Below are positions 8,739 through 17,216 of a stretch of 64,000 nucleotides of DNA, one piece after another. Numbering within the stretch: position 1 is the stretch's first letter; each line of letters begins with the position of its first letter. This stretch comes from JABDOU01 sp041567895 (lineage in GTDB: Bacteria; Actinomycetota; Acidimicrobiia; Spongiisociales; SHLN01). The notes under the pieces were generated by a model, which searched no databases, was not told where the DNA came from, and worked only from the letters and a program-made list of their open reading frames with translations. The translations under genes and the position numbers were made by a program. The DNA lies in NCBI GenBank assembly GCA_041567895.1, contig JBFGAX010000010.1:1-64000 (forward strand), in the 5' to 3' direction.

Positions 8739-9678
8739 CGAAGTCGTCCCAGGTGCGCGCAGCTCGCTGATCCCAGTCGTCCAGCCATGCATTCGCCAGC
8801 GTGACTGCCTGATCTTTGTTCGCCAGCAGATCGAACGAGGCTTCGGCGATGGCGGTCGGGTTGTCGAGCTCTCCGACCGTGGTTCGCTCCCACAGGTCCC
8901 GGTCATCCTTGAACAGCACAGACGTCTGTGACATGAGGCATGGCACGCCTAGTCGATAGCTCTCCATCGGAGTGAGAGGGAGGCACTCGGCGAGACTCAC
9001 ATACAGATTGAGGTCGACGCTGCCCAGGATGGCAACGAATTCCGACCATGGCACCACTCCATGAACTTTGTGAGGAACCGCTTGCAGGTAGGGCACCGGA
9101 ATCGGCTCGAGTACATGGGCGGTCGAGTCGGGCATCAATGCGACGGCTCCGAGCTGGGTTGCCGTGTTCTTTCGCCAGAACATCTCGCCGAAGATGCCGA
9201 CATGGGTACCGGAGCCAAGGTCGAGTGGTGTGATGTCGGGCATGACGGGCGGACGAGCACCGACAAAGAATGCGTCGTGTCCGAGCGATCTGACGACCTC
9301 GGCGAAACCGGATTTGGCGAAGCCCAGGCGATGCAGTACCCCCTGGCCGAGCCAGTTGAGCAGCATGGTGACCTGCCCCCATTCGGCTGCCCCTGCGCCA
9401 TGCTGGGCAGGAGACGAGTAGTGGACTGCACCCGTGGAAATGTTGGCGCCGGAAACCTTCGACATGAACGATTCGGTGCCGGGTGGCAAGCCGTGAATCA
9501 CGACCATACGCACGTCGGCAGCGGAGAGGCGATCGATGATCGTATCACCGTCCGCGTCGAGATCGGGAGACTCGAGCACCGGTACCCGGAAGCTGTGCGC
9601 CGCCGTGCGGACTCCTCGCCAGTCGGGATGACAAATACCAACGACCCCGGTTCCAGGGAGTATGTCAGGCAGTGCCAT
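8731..9678 (-). CDS. Glycosyltransferase, GT4-like
   Basis: This 315-residue protein has a GT-B type layout. The C-terminal half has the donor-site pattern (VGIFGEMFWRKNTATQLGAV, then SLAECLPLTPMESYRLGVPCLMS), in which the E of PMESYRLGVP corresponds to the EX7E region of GT4 enzymes. ATG 9678 is the likely start; the frame can be extended to 9846, but the extra 56 residues are low-complexity and lie inside wecB. The start overlaps the end of wecB by 14 bases, so the two genes are probably co-translated. The role is presumably transfer of a sugar, perhaps one derived from WecB product. Confidence 0.78.
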   Translation of the reverse strand: MALPDILPGTGVVGICHPDWRGVRTAAHSFRVPVLESPDLDADGDTIIDRLSAADVRMVVIHGLPPGTESFMSKVSGANISTGAVHYSSPAQHGAGAAEWGQVTMLLNWLGQGVLHRLGFAKSGFAEVVRSLGHDAFFVGARPPVMPDITPLDLGSGTHVGIFGEMFWRKNTATQLGAVALMPDSTAHVLEPIPVPYLQAVPHKVHGVVPWSEFVAILGSVDLNLYVSLAECLPLTPMESYRLGVPCLMSQTSVLFKDDRDLWERTTVGELDNPTAIAEASFDLLANKDQAVTLANAWLDDWDQRAARTWDDFVS

Positions 9679-10783
9679 TGACCTTTTCCAGCAAGGCGTC
9701 CAATGCGTCGATGCACTGGCGCGCCGCCGTTCCGTCTCCGTAGGGGGATGCCATCGCTGCCAGGCGGGCGTGTACGGATTCGAGATCGCCGACGATGGCG
9801 CCTGCCAACTGTCCGATGGCAGGCCCCGGTCGGGTGAGATGGGCAAACGTGCCGTTCACCTCCGGTCGTTCCGTGGATCGACGTACGACGATGACCGGAC
9901 GTTTGAGAACGCTTGCCTCTTCCTGCACGCCTCCCGAATCACTGACGGCGAGCGCCGATTCGGCGAACAGTGCGAGAAAGTCGACATAATCGAGAGGTTG
10001 TGTAACCCGTAGCGGACGCATGAGCGCTTCGAATCCAAAGCGCTCAACGGCCTGTTCTGTGCGCGGGTGGATTGGAAATACAACCGGCATTTCGAGATCG
10101 CCCAGCTCGTCGAGAATGATCCTGAGGTTGTCGCGATCATCGACGTTTTCCGGACGGTGGATGGTCGCCAGCACGAAGCGGTTTTGGTCAACGCCAAAAG
10201 CCTTGAGAATCTCAGCCCTTTGCGCGGGGGGCGGCAACAAGCGCGTGGCGGACTCCACCACCGTGTTGCCTGTCACGACGATGCGCTCCTGGCTGATCCC
10301 CGATCGGATGAGATTCTCCTCGGAGGTTGTCGTCGGAGCGCAGCACAGGTCGGAGAGGTTGTCTGTCAGGACCCGATTGTGTTCCTCAGGCATCCCCCTA
10401 TCGAAGCTACGAAGCCCCGCTTCGACATGGATCACAGGGATGTCGTTGGCGTTGGCGGCGATTGCGGCTGCCAGGACCGTGTTGGTGTCGCCCTGAACGA
10501 TCATGGCATCGGCCGGATCTTCGGCGAGATGCTGATCGATGAGAGCGACGGCCTCCCCGATCTGGCGACCGCGTGACCGACCGCCGATCTCGAGATGGAT
10601 ATCGGGAGGCGGGAGGCTGAAAGCCTTGAAGAATGCCTCGGACATCAGCGGGTCGTAGTGCTGGCCCGTGTGAATGATCCTGGCGCGAGCTCCGAGCAAT
10701 TCGATGATCGGTGCCAACTTGACGATTTCGGGCCTCGTGCCGAGTGCGACCGCGATCGATCCACGTCTTGGTTGGTTATCCAT
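9665..10783 (-). CDS. wecB: UDP-N-acetylglucosamine 2-epimerase (non-hydrolysing)
   Basis: This 372-residue cytosolic enzyme interconverts UDP-GlcNAc and UDP-ManNAc. The N-terminus ALGTRPEIVKLAPIIELL and HTGQHYDPLMSEAFF are diagnostic, as are VQGDTNTVLA, HVEAGLRSFDRGMPEEHNR and the C-terminal SDSGGVQEEASVLKRPVIVVR segment with the catalytic acids. Length matches the family. Its ATG lies just 28 bases from the divergent GT2 start at 10812, so the two promoters would overlap. It supplies ManNAc-type donors for glycans such as those made by the neighbouring transferases. Confidence 0.95.
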   Translation of the reverse strand: MDNQPRRGSIAVALGTRPEIVKLAPIIELLGARARIIHTGQHYDPLMSEAFFKAFSLPPPDIHLEIGGRSRGRQIGEAVALIDQHLAEDPADAMIVQGDTNTVLAAAIAANANDIPVIHVEAGLRSFDRGMPEEHNRVLTDNLSDLCCAPTTTSEENLIRSGISQERIVVTGNTVVESATRLLPPPAQRAEILKAFGVDQNRFVLATIHRPENVDDRDNLRIILDELGDLEMPVVFPIHPRTEQAVERFGFEALMRPLRVTQPLDYVDFLALFAESALAVSDSGGVQEEASVLKRPVIVVRRSTERPEVNGTFAHLTRPGPAIGQLAGAIVGDLESVHARLAAMASPYGDGTAARQCIDALDALLEKVNGTA

Positions 10784-10811
10784 CGGTCCTCGTCGCTACG
10801 CTTGCCGCCGG

Positions 10812-11996
10812 ATGTTACGTGGATTCGGCATTGCCCTCGGTGTTCTCGGACTCGGTGGCCAAATCGCCATCATCATTCTGGCCGTCTACAACATGATTAC
10901 GTCGCTCTGGGGTCTCGGCGACCCGAAATGGACGAGACCCGGCATGAGAGACAGGCGCTTTCGGGTCATCATTCCAGCGCACAACGAAGCGGCCGTGATA
11001 GCGAACCTGCTCGGCGACCTCAACAGCCAGGACTATCCGAAAGACCTGTATAGCGTGGCGGTTCTGGCTGATCGGTGCACGGACCAGACCGCCGCAATCG
11101 CCGGCCGGTGGGCTGACGTTTACGAGCGAACCGAAGGACTTGATGGGAAAGGGGCATTGCTGGCCTGGTACATGGCCGGCTTCCCGTTGGACGAAGACGA
11201 ATGTGTCGTCATCCTCGACGCCGACAATCGCGTCCCGGCCAATCTCCTGTCCCGCTTTGCCGATGAAATGGATACGGGACACGATGCCGTGCAAGCCTAT
11301 GTAGATACGGGAAACCCCGACGGAGGCTGGTTGGCAACCGCGTCGGCACTTAGCTACTGGGCGAGTAATCGGATGGTGCAACTGGCTCGTCGCAACCTTG
11401 GCTGGTCGGCCGATCTGGGTGGCACCGGGATGGCCATGACGCCACGAGCTGTGGCCGCCACCGGTGGGTTCGGGTATTCGATGACCGAAGATCTCGAGAA
11501 ATCTGCCCGGCTGGCGATGAGCGGCTATCCCGTCTGGTGGATCCACGACACGCGGATCTTTGATGAGAAGCCAACCGCACTCGGGACCGCTGTCCGCCAA
11601 CGTGCGCGCTGGTCGCGTGGCAGGCGGGGCGTCGCACGCGAATACGGGCTTCGGCTCGTTGGAACGGCCTTACGCGAACGAAGCTGGGCATACATCGATC
11701 TGGTGATCCGGATGGTGCAGCCGTCGCGCACGTTTGTGGTGCTGGTGATGGTCCTGCTGGCGGTGTTCTCGGCCGTCACGCCACAATGGTGGCTGATTCC
11801 GTGGTGGGTGTGGGTGCCGATGATCGTCATTCAGGTGGCGCTGCCGATGCTCTTTCTTGCGAAGGAGGGCATCGCGGCGAAATACATCTGGCGCTATCCA
11901 CTGCTGGCCATCTGGGCCATCATTTGGATTCCCGTGCAGATCGTGGGTCGGTTTCAACGAAACTGGTATCACACGCCACATGGTGGCACGGACTAA
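10812..11996 (+). CDS. Membrane GT2 glycosyltransferase (N-acetylglucosaminyltransferase/BcsA-like)
   Basis: This 394-residue protein opens with one membrane helix (FGIALGVLGLGGQIAIIILA). A GT2 catalytic domain follows: VIIPAHNEAAVIANLL, VLADRCTDQT, VVILDADNRVPANLL as the DxD region, TEDLEKSARL as the TED acceptor motif, and QRARWSRGR as the QxxRW motif. At least three C-terminal membrane helices complete the fold. The QxxRW motif is the mark of processive enzymes such as cellulose, chitin and hyaluronan synthases, so processive chain synthesis is possible. I chose ATG 10812. The gene converges with the next one with overlapping stop codons. Confidence 0.88.
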   Translation: MLRGFGIALGVLGLGGQIAIIILAVYNMITSLWGLGDPKWTRPGMRDRRFRVIIPAHNEAAVIANLLGDLNSQDYPKDLYSVAVLADRCTDQTAAIAGRWADVYERTEGLDGKGALLAWYMAGFPLDEDECVVILDADNRVPANLLSRFADEMDTGHDAVQAYVDTGNPDGGWLATASALSYWASNRMVQLARRNLGWSADLGGTGMAMTPRAVAATGGFGYSMTEDLEKSARLAMSGYPVWWIHDTRIFDEKPTALGTAVRQRARWSRGRRGVAREYGLRLVGTALRERSWAYIDLVIRMVQPSRTFVVLVMVLLAVFSAVTPQWWLIPWWVWVPMIVIQVALPMLFLAKEGIAAKYIWRYPLLAIWAIIWIPVQIVGRFQRNWYHTPHGGTD

Positions 11997-12994
11997 AACG
12001 TCCTCGTTTCGGTCCGGATCTTTCGCCCAGGCCGGATCAAACCCTTCAGCAGACCAAGGCCGTAGCTGACGTGCATCACGCCGGATGCCACGGCAGCGCC
12101 GAGCCGGGTAGCGACATCGCCTTTGACCGACATCGCTACACCTGTGAGACCGATCCCCCAGGCCCCGAGGAGGATGACGAGCGGACCGGGATGACCGGTC
12201 ATGACGAACAGAACCCCGCTTCCGGCCAAAAGCACAATGAGAGCGACAGGAGCCAGCGGACGAGCATGAGGCAGGCGGCCGTGAAGCTTGAGCATGTCGG
12301 CCTTGGCGACTCCGTACTTCATGAACTGCCTGAAGAGGGCCGTATACGAGGTCCGCGGATGGTATGTCGACCGGATCGAAGGGTGAAACTCCACGGTCCA
12401 CCCTCGCTGTCTCCACCGGTAGTAGAAGTCGGCATCCTCGGCTGCACCGCTTGGCAACAGGCGATACCCGTCGAGTTCGAGAAAGTCTTCACGTCGGAAC
12501 GTGCCAAGGTACACGGTGTCGACTTCTCCCGGCTGGGTTCGATGACGATACGGCGCCGGGCCAACCGCGAACCGCGAGGTCATGGCTGCTGCTATGGCGC
12601 GCGCTGCTCCACGCTCGGCTGAACCGACCTGAGATCCTCCGACTGCAACCCGGGATCTGCCACCGAGGGCGTTCATGCTCTCGGAGACATAGGTAGGGTC
12701 GAACGTCGTGTGTCCGTCAGCTCTCACCAGAACATCGGCATCGGTCGCCCGCGCCGCGAGTGTCAAACCGGCGGCCTGATGGCGGTGAGGGTTGGCAATG
12801 AGCTTGATCACGTCCGGGTGGTTGGCTTGCCAGTCGGCAATCCGGGACACGGTTTCGTCGGTCGATCCGCCGTCGGCAATGACGATCACATCGGGTGCCA
12901 CGCTTTGTTCCAACAGGCTGGCGAGGCAGGCGTCGATGTGGCGCTCTTCGTTGAAGACGGCAAGGATGATCGCAACCGTCTGAGTTCCCGACAT
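11993..12994 (-). CDS. GT2 glycosyltransferase, succinoglycan ExoA-like
   Basis: This 333-residue protein has an N-terminal GT2 domain: IILAVFNEERHIDACLASLL, VIADGGSTDET, ADVLVRADGHTTFDPTYV as the DxD region, and AEDADFYYRWRQRGW. A C-terminal portion of about 90 residues has two to three membrane helices. The layout and the RADGH motif match ExoA-type transferases of succinoglycan assembly, which act on lipid-linked oligosaccharides at the inner face of the membrane. It is divergent from the GH26-like gene, with only 50 bases between the starts. Confidence 0.85.
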   Translation of the reverse strand: MSGTQTVAIILAVFNEERHIDACLASLLEQSVAPDVIVIADGGSTDETVSRIADWQANHPDVIKLIANPHRHQAAGLTLAARATDADVLVRADGHTTFDPTYVSESMNALGGRSRVAVGGSQVGSAERGAARAIAAAMTSRFAVGPAPYRHRTQPGEVDTVYLGTFRREDFLELDGYRLLPSGAAEDADFYYRWRQRGWTVEFHPSIRSTYHPRTSYTALFRQFMKYGVAKADMLKLHGRLPHARPLAPVALIVLLAGSGVLFVMTGHPGPLVILLGAWGIGLTGVAMSVKGDVATRLGAAVASGVMHVSYGLGLLKGLIRPGRKIRTETRTF

Positions 12995-13044
12995 GGCGGC
13001 GGAGGCTACTCAAGAAATCGGCGGCTTCTTCCGATTGGCCCCGC

Positions 13045-14805
13045 ATGACGTCGAAATATCTCACCAGCATCCACACCGTATTCGCGACACTCCTGGTAAT
13101 GGTGGCCGCCACCCTGCCTGCTGTTGCTCCGACCGCTGCTGCCGCAGCGGAACCCATAGACGCCGAAGGATGGGTTTACAGCGGCATGTACAGCGAAGCG
13201 TGGGCGCCGGCAGCCGATCTTTCTGCCGTGTCCGCCGAGCTCGGCAAGTCGATGGCAATCGCCGGCACGTTTTACTCGCCATACAACGATGCCTACAACA
13301 CGATCACCCCGCTCGAGTCGATGTGGTCTGCCGGCTCAACCCCGTTCGTCAACATCGAGATTCTCGATTCCGCTGCGAGTGTTGCAGCGGGCAATCATGA
13401 CGCCGCTATCGACAATTGGGCCAATCACGTTTCGACGTGGCTTGCAAACGGCGGCGGCCGATCTCTGATTGTTGCACCGCTCCAGGAGATGAATGGTGAT
13501 TGGGTCCCATACGGGCTCGATCCGGCCAACTTCAAGCTCGCGTATGCCAAGTTCGTAGATGCCATCCGGAGCAGAGGGTTGGACGAGACCAAAGTCCGGT
13601 TCGCCTTCGCGCCCAATGGCTGGACCGACCCTGCGGACCCTCCCATCTCGGAGTACTACCCGGGTCATGCGACAGTCGATTTCATAGGAATCTCGGCCTA
13701 TAACTTCGGCACCGGGGCGCCGTACGACGGACCCTGGGCGCAATGGGAAGAGGCACCCCAGGCCATCGGGCAATATCTCGACGTTCTCCGCTCGTTTGCG
13801 CCAAACAAGCCGTACCTCATCGCTCAAACCGCTTCTGCGACGGTGGGTGGAGACCGCGAGGCCTGGTTGCCGAACACCTATCAGTACCTGGCTGACGATC
13901 CCAACGTGGTTGGCATCATTTACTTCAACAAGGACAAAGCCAATCAGGGCGAGATCGACTGGCGTGTTTGGGACGGCGCAAATGCCTCATCTGGATTCCA
14001 TGCTGCCTCGGGATTGTCGTCCACCCGCTACGAGTGGCCACTCACGTCCTTTTTCGCCCCGGGGGAATTGACCGTCGTGGGGCCCGCGCCCCCGACGCCG
14101 CTGTGTCCTGACGGATACGACTGTGACACCCTCGCCCTCGTCGACGGCGGCTCACAGTACGCACTTCTCAACAACACGGTTTCGACAACGACCGACGGCC
14201 AGTTCTATTTTGGTCAGCCGGGCGATGTCGCGCTGTATGGAGATTGGGACGGCGACGGCACGGATACACCGGCGATGTTTCGACCATCCAACGGGTTCGT
14301 CTACCTGAGAAATGACAACCAGACCGGAGTAGCACATCAGGAGTTCTTCTTCGGGATTGAGGGCGACATTCCCATCGTGGGCGACTGGGACGGCGATGGC
14401 GACGACACGCTGGCCATTTACCGCAACGGAGAGGTCTTCGTGGCGAACCAGCTCGGCACCGTTACAGCTGAGTACAGCTTCTACTTCGGCAACCCGGGAG
14501 ACCGCCCATTTGCGGGGGACTTCGACGGAAACGGCGTCGATAGTGTGGGCCTCTATCGGGAGTCGAGCGGCTTCGTGTACTTCCGAGACAGCCTGTCGTC
14601 GGGAACGGCAGACTTCGACTTCTACTACGGAGCTCCCGAAGACAAGATCGTGGCAGGAGATTGGGATGGTGACGGCGACGACACCGTGGCCGTCTACCGG
14701 CCTTCCACGGGAACCGTCTATTTCCGGTTGTCGAATACACAGGGAACGGCGGACGGCGAACTCCTGGTTGGAAGCCACTACCGATTCGCTCACCGCCGAT
14801 CCTGA
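13045..14805 (+). CDS. Secreted GH26-like glycoside hydrolase with C-terminal GDWDGDG repeats
   Basis: This 586-residue protein has a signal peptide (residues 1 to about 36, ending TAAAAAE). A GH26/endo-beta-mannanase-like TIM barrel follows at about 38-340, and then four repeats of about 47 residues, each centred on GDWDGDG/GDFDGNG and followed by YRPSxGxVYxR. In GH26 enzymes the general acid lies in a (H/Q)EMNG motif; here PLQEMNGDW gives E148. The nucleophile is normally a Glu after a KPxxIxE strand; here the strand reads KPYLIAQTAS, placing Gln261 (CAA) at that site. The protein may therefore be a carbohydrate binder rather than a hydrolase, unless another residue serves. The repeat tail is shared with the CAP and SpoIID-like proteins nearby. 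Confidence 0.8.
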   Translation: MTSKYLTSIHTVFATLLVMVAATLPAVAPTAAAAAEPIDAEGWVYSGMYSEAWAPAADLSAVSAELGKSMAIAGTFYSPYNDAYNTITPLESMWSAGSTPFVNIEILDSAASVAAGNHDAAIDNWANHVSTWLANGGGRSLIVAPLQEMNGDWVPYGLDPANFKLAYAKFVDAIRSRGLDETKVRFAFAPNGWTDPADPPISEYYPGHATVDFIGISAYNFGTGAPYDGPWAQWEEAPQAIGQYLDVLRSFAPNKPYLIAQTASATVGGDREAWLPNTYQYLADDPNVVGIIYFNKDKANQGEIDWRVWDGANASSGFHAASGLSSTRYEWPLTSFFAPGELTVVGPAPPTPLCPDGYDCDTLALVDGGSQYALLNNTVSTTTDGQFYFGQPGDVALYGDWDGDGTDTPAMFRPSNGFVYLRNDNQTGVAHQEFFFGIEGDIPIVGDWDGDGDDTLAIYRNGEVFVANQLGTVTAEYSFYFGNPGDRPFAGDFDGNGVDSVGLYRESSGFVYFRDSLSSGTADFDFYYGAPEDKIVAGDWDGDGDDTVAVYRPSTGTVYFRLSNTQGTADGELLVGSHYRFAHRRS

Positions 14806-14960
14806 TAGTGAGATTCTTTGCTGTCGGGCCCTGGTCATACGGGTAGGTCGTCCGACCCTAATTCGAACGTGATGTCGCCGAATTTCGAAGCACGGGGTTA
14901 AGAAAAACTCGCTGAGCGTCGATGCCCTCGTGGTTATCGACCGCACAGAGAGTGATACAC

Positions 14961-16178
14961 ATGCGACGAATGCTGGCTCCCGTGATTGCGCTGCTGCTCG
15001 TGCTCGGGGTTGTCCCGGTTGCGTTGGCCGAGCAGACCGCGTCCGAGCTCGGAGCAGAATCCGAGTTCTACGAACTCATCAACACGTCCCGGGCAGCCGA
15101 AGGTCTCGAGCCGTTGGCGGTGTACGGAGACCTGATCGACGATGCCCGTGCTCAAAGCGAGTTTCAGGCAGCTGATCTTTGTGAAGGCGGGGCCCGAATC
15201 TGTCACAACACAGATCTCGGGTCGGTGACCACCAACTGGACCAGGCTCGGGGAAAACGTCGGCGTCGGTGGCAACTATGCCGGCGGGGTCTCACAGTTGC
15301 ACGACGCCTTCATGGCATCTCCCGGGCATCACGCCAACATCATGGGCGACTTCAACTATGCCGGTATTGGCGTCGTGATCCGTGAAGACGGCGCGCTCTA
15401 CGTCACCGTGGTATTCATGCTGGGACCCGATGGCCTGTCGTCGGAACTTCCTGATGAGCCCGAGCAAGCCGGTCCGAACAGCCTCAGCGTCCCGGCGTTC
15501 CCCCCGGGAGCCGATCTCATGGGACAGCACAATCCCAATGCAGGCACGTGGGAGCTCGCAGGCGAAGATGCGCCTTTTTACTACGGCAACCCGGCAGATG
15601 TACCCATGGCCTGTGATTGGGATCAGGACGGGCGCACCACTGTTGGCCTCTATCGAGCCTCCTCCGGATTCCTCTACCTGCGGCAATCCAACACGTTCGG
15701 TGTCGCGGACATATCGATCTTCTACGGCATTCCCGAGGACCGTCCGCTGTGTGGTGACTGGGACGGCGACGGCCTCGAGACCGTCGGCATCTATCGGCCG
15801 TCCGAAGCTCGCTTCTATCTCCGCAACTCCAACACTCAGGGCGTCGCCGACATGGTTCTCGACTACGGCGATTTCGGTGACATACCGCTGGCGGGTGACT
15901 GGGATGGCGACGGCATAGCAACCATTGCGACGTTCCGGCCCGCCAGCAAGACGCTGTACATCAGCTCTGGTTCCGATGCCCCCTCGTACGATCGCCCCGA
16001 TTACCAGGCGGGCGACAAACTCGTTGTCGGTGACTGGGATGCCGATGGCCGCGACACGATCGGCTACTTCCGTGCATCCACCGGTACCTTTCACTACTCG
16101 AACTGGCTCATCGACTCGGCCCCCGAGTACTTCTACCTGGGAAACGACCGGTATACGCCCGTGGTCGGCCGGTGGTAG
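14961..16178 (+). CDS. Secreted CAP-domain (SCP/PR-1, YkwD-like) protein with GDWDGDG repeats
   Basis: This 405-residue protein has a signal peptide (LAPVIALLLVLGVVPVALAE). A CAP domain follows at about 28-155, with FYELINTSRAAEGLEPL, ENVGVGGNYAGGV, HDAFMASPGHHANIM and a closing YVTVVFM strand. These match the bacterial YkwD branch, whose function is mostly unknown. From about residue 190 to the end come four to five 47-residue repeats (CDWDQDGRTTVGLYRASSGFLYLRQSN is typical in layout). The tail ends DRYTPVVGRW, nearly the same as the SpoIID-like neighbour. ATG 14961 starts the signal peptide. The stop lies one base from the convergent GT2 gene. Confidence 0.88.
   Translation: MRRMLAPVIALLLVLGVVPVALAEQTASELGAESEFYELINTSRAAEGLEPLAVYGDLIDDARAQSEFQAADLCEGGARICHNTDLGSVTTNWTRLGENVGVGGNYAGGVSQLHDAFMASPGHHANIMGDFNYAGIGVVIREDGALYVTVVFMLGPDGLSSELPDEPEQAGPNSLSVPAFPPGADLMGQHNPNAGTWELAGEDAPFYYGNPADVPMACDWDQDGRTTVGLYRASSGFLYLRQSNTFGVADISIFYGIPEDRPLCGDWDGDGLETVGIYRPSEARFYLRNSNTQGVADMVLDYGDFGDIPLAGDWDGDGIATIATFRPASKTLYISSGSDAPSYDRPDYQAGDKLVVGDWDADGRDTIGYFRASTGTFHYSNWLIDSAPEYFYLGNDRYTPVVGRW
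15590..16170 (+). repeat. GDWDGDG repeat module in the CAP protein
   Basis: Units of about 47 codons repeat within the gene, each with a D-rich loop (GDWDGDG or variants), an aromatic strand (GxYRPSxxxFYLRNSNT) and a (V/A)AD step before YG. The same module, inverted, spans about 17220-17880 in the SpoIID-like gene, and another copy spans about 14150-14780 in the GH26-like gene. The loops resemble calcium-binding DxDxDG loops of FG-GAP/VCBS blades, so a beta-propeller-like fold is plausible. Function is not known. Confidence 0.7.
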
Positions 16179-16179
16179 G

Positions 16180-17199
16180 TCAGCGGTTCCTGTCGAGCCT
16201 GTTGACCAGGCTCGTAACCAGCCTCAGGTAAACACCCATCAACGGGTTGATCAGCTTCACAAGCGGACTCACCGGCATCTGATTGATGCCGGTAACGGCA
16301 CTGTCCATCTGGCTCAAAATGGCGGCGTCCCCGACAACCCTGATGCGGCGGGTTGCCGTGGCGTCCAGTGAAATCTGCTTGCGAGTTTTCCAAAGGTGCT
16401 TCCAGGCTTCGCGCTTGTCGTCGAACCAACCGTGGCGGAATGCTGCGACGACGACCCCCAGCTCGGCTGCCATGAGGGCAGGCACCAGCATGCGTCTCGT
16501 TCGTGGTTCAAAGTTGGCGAGCACCATGTGAAACCGATTGCGCTCTAGATAAAACATCTTGCGAGCGTGACGGTTGAAGTCGTAATCGTGGCGCACCCGG
16601 GAGGAAGGGACCTGCATATTGCGAAGCCCGCGCAGGCGAACTCGCCACCCGAGATCCACATCTTCGAGGTAGAGGAAGTAGTGAGCGCGGAACCCATCGA
16701 GGAGCTCAAACAGCTCTTTGCGGATTGCAAACGCCGCTCCTGACGGGAAGGGCACCTCGTCTATCGGTAAGTCGGCCGGCACCGGCTCGCCCCAGTCGGT
16801 GCTCCATGCAAAGCCGAGGAACGTGAGCGCGCTGTGGGATGTGAAATAGTGGCCGGGTTTATAGGTCAGCTCCATGACCGGCATGGCGGTCCCGACGCCG
16901 GGTTTGTTGAGCTGCTCCATCAGCGGCGGAAGCCAGCCGGGCAGTGCAACGGCGTCGGGATTGAGGAACACGTAGGTGTCGTAAAACGCCTCGGCCGCCC
17001 CACGGTTGCAACCGTAGGGAAAGCCCTCGTTGTCGTCCAGGAACACACTATCGACCGCGAATTCTTTGACGATTGCGTGCGTGGTGTCGATGGAGCCGTT
17101 GTCTACAACCACGACCTGTTTGGGTCCGGCCGGGTCGTCGAGCAGCGACTCGAGACAGGCTCGAATGTGGGCTTCGCTGTTGTGGGTCACCACGATCAC
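16180..17199 (-). CDS. GT2 glycosyltransferase, rhamnosyltransferase (WbbL)-like
   Basis: This 339-residue enzyme has a GT-A fold: MIVVTHNSEAHIRACLESLL, VVVVDNGSIDTT, EGFPYGCNRGA, VFLNPDAVALPGWLPPL, a FPSGAAFAIRKELF acceptor-side segment and FLYLEDVDLGWRVRLRG. The pattern matches WbbL/RfbF-like rhamnosyl and galactosyl transferases that build wall linker or capsule sugars. The C-terminal 100 residues are basic, with a weakly hydrophobic stretch that may touch the membrane. GTG 17199 begins 18 bases after the stop of the SpoIID-like gene on the same strand, so the two are likely co-transcribed. Confidence 0.87.
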   Translation of the reverse strand: MIVVTHNSEAHIRACLESLLDDPAGPKQVVVVDNGSIDTTHAIVKEFAVDSVFLDDNEGFPYGCNRGAAEAFYDTYVFLNPDAVALPGWLPPLMEQLNKPGVGTAMPVMELTYKPGHYFTSHSALTFLGFAWSTDWGEPVPADLPIDEVPFPSGAAFAIRKELFELLDGFRAHYFLYLEDVDLGWRVRLRGLRNMQVPSSRVRHDYDFNRHARKMFYLERNRFHMVLANFEPRTRRMLVPALMAAELGVVVAAFRHGWFDDKREAWKHLWKTRKQISLDATATRRIRVVGDAAILSQMDSAVTGINQMPVSPLVKLINPLMGVYLRLVTSLVNRLDRNR

Positions 17200-17216
17200 C
17201 GTGGCGTCGGTTTTGT

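Noticed and set aside
9678..9846. N-terminal extension of the GT4-like gene
   Set aside because: The added 56 residues are Pro/Trp/Ser-rich, lie inside wecB in another frame and precede a sensible ATG at 9678.
14806..14960. Frameshifted continuation of the GH26-like tail into the intergenic region
   Set aside because: A second frame continues briefly past the stop, but it does not resemble the repeat and ends soon, so the annotated stop is accepted.
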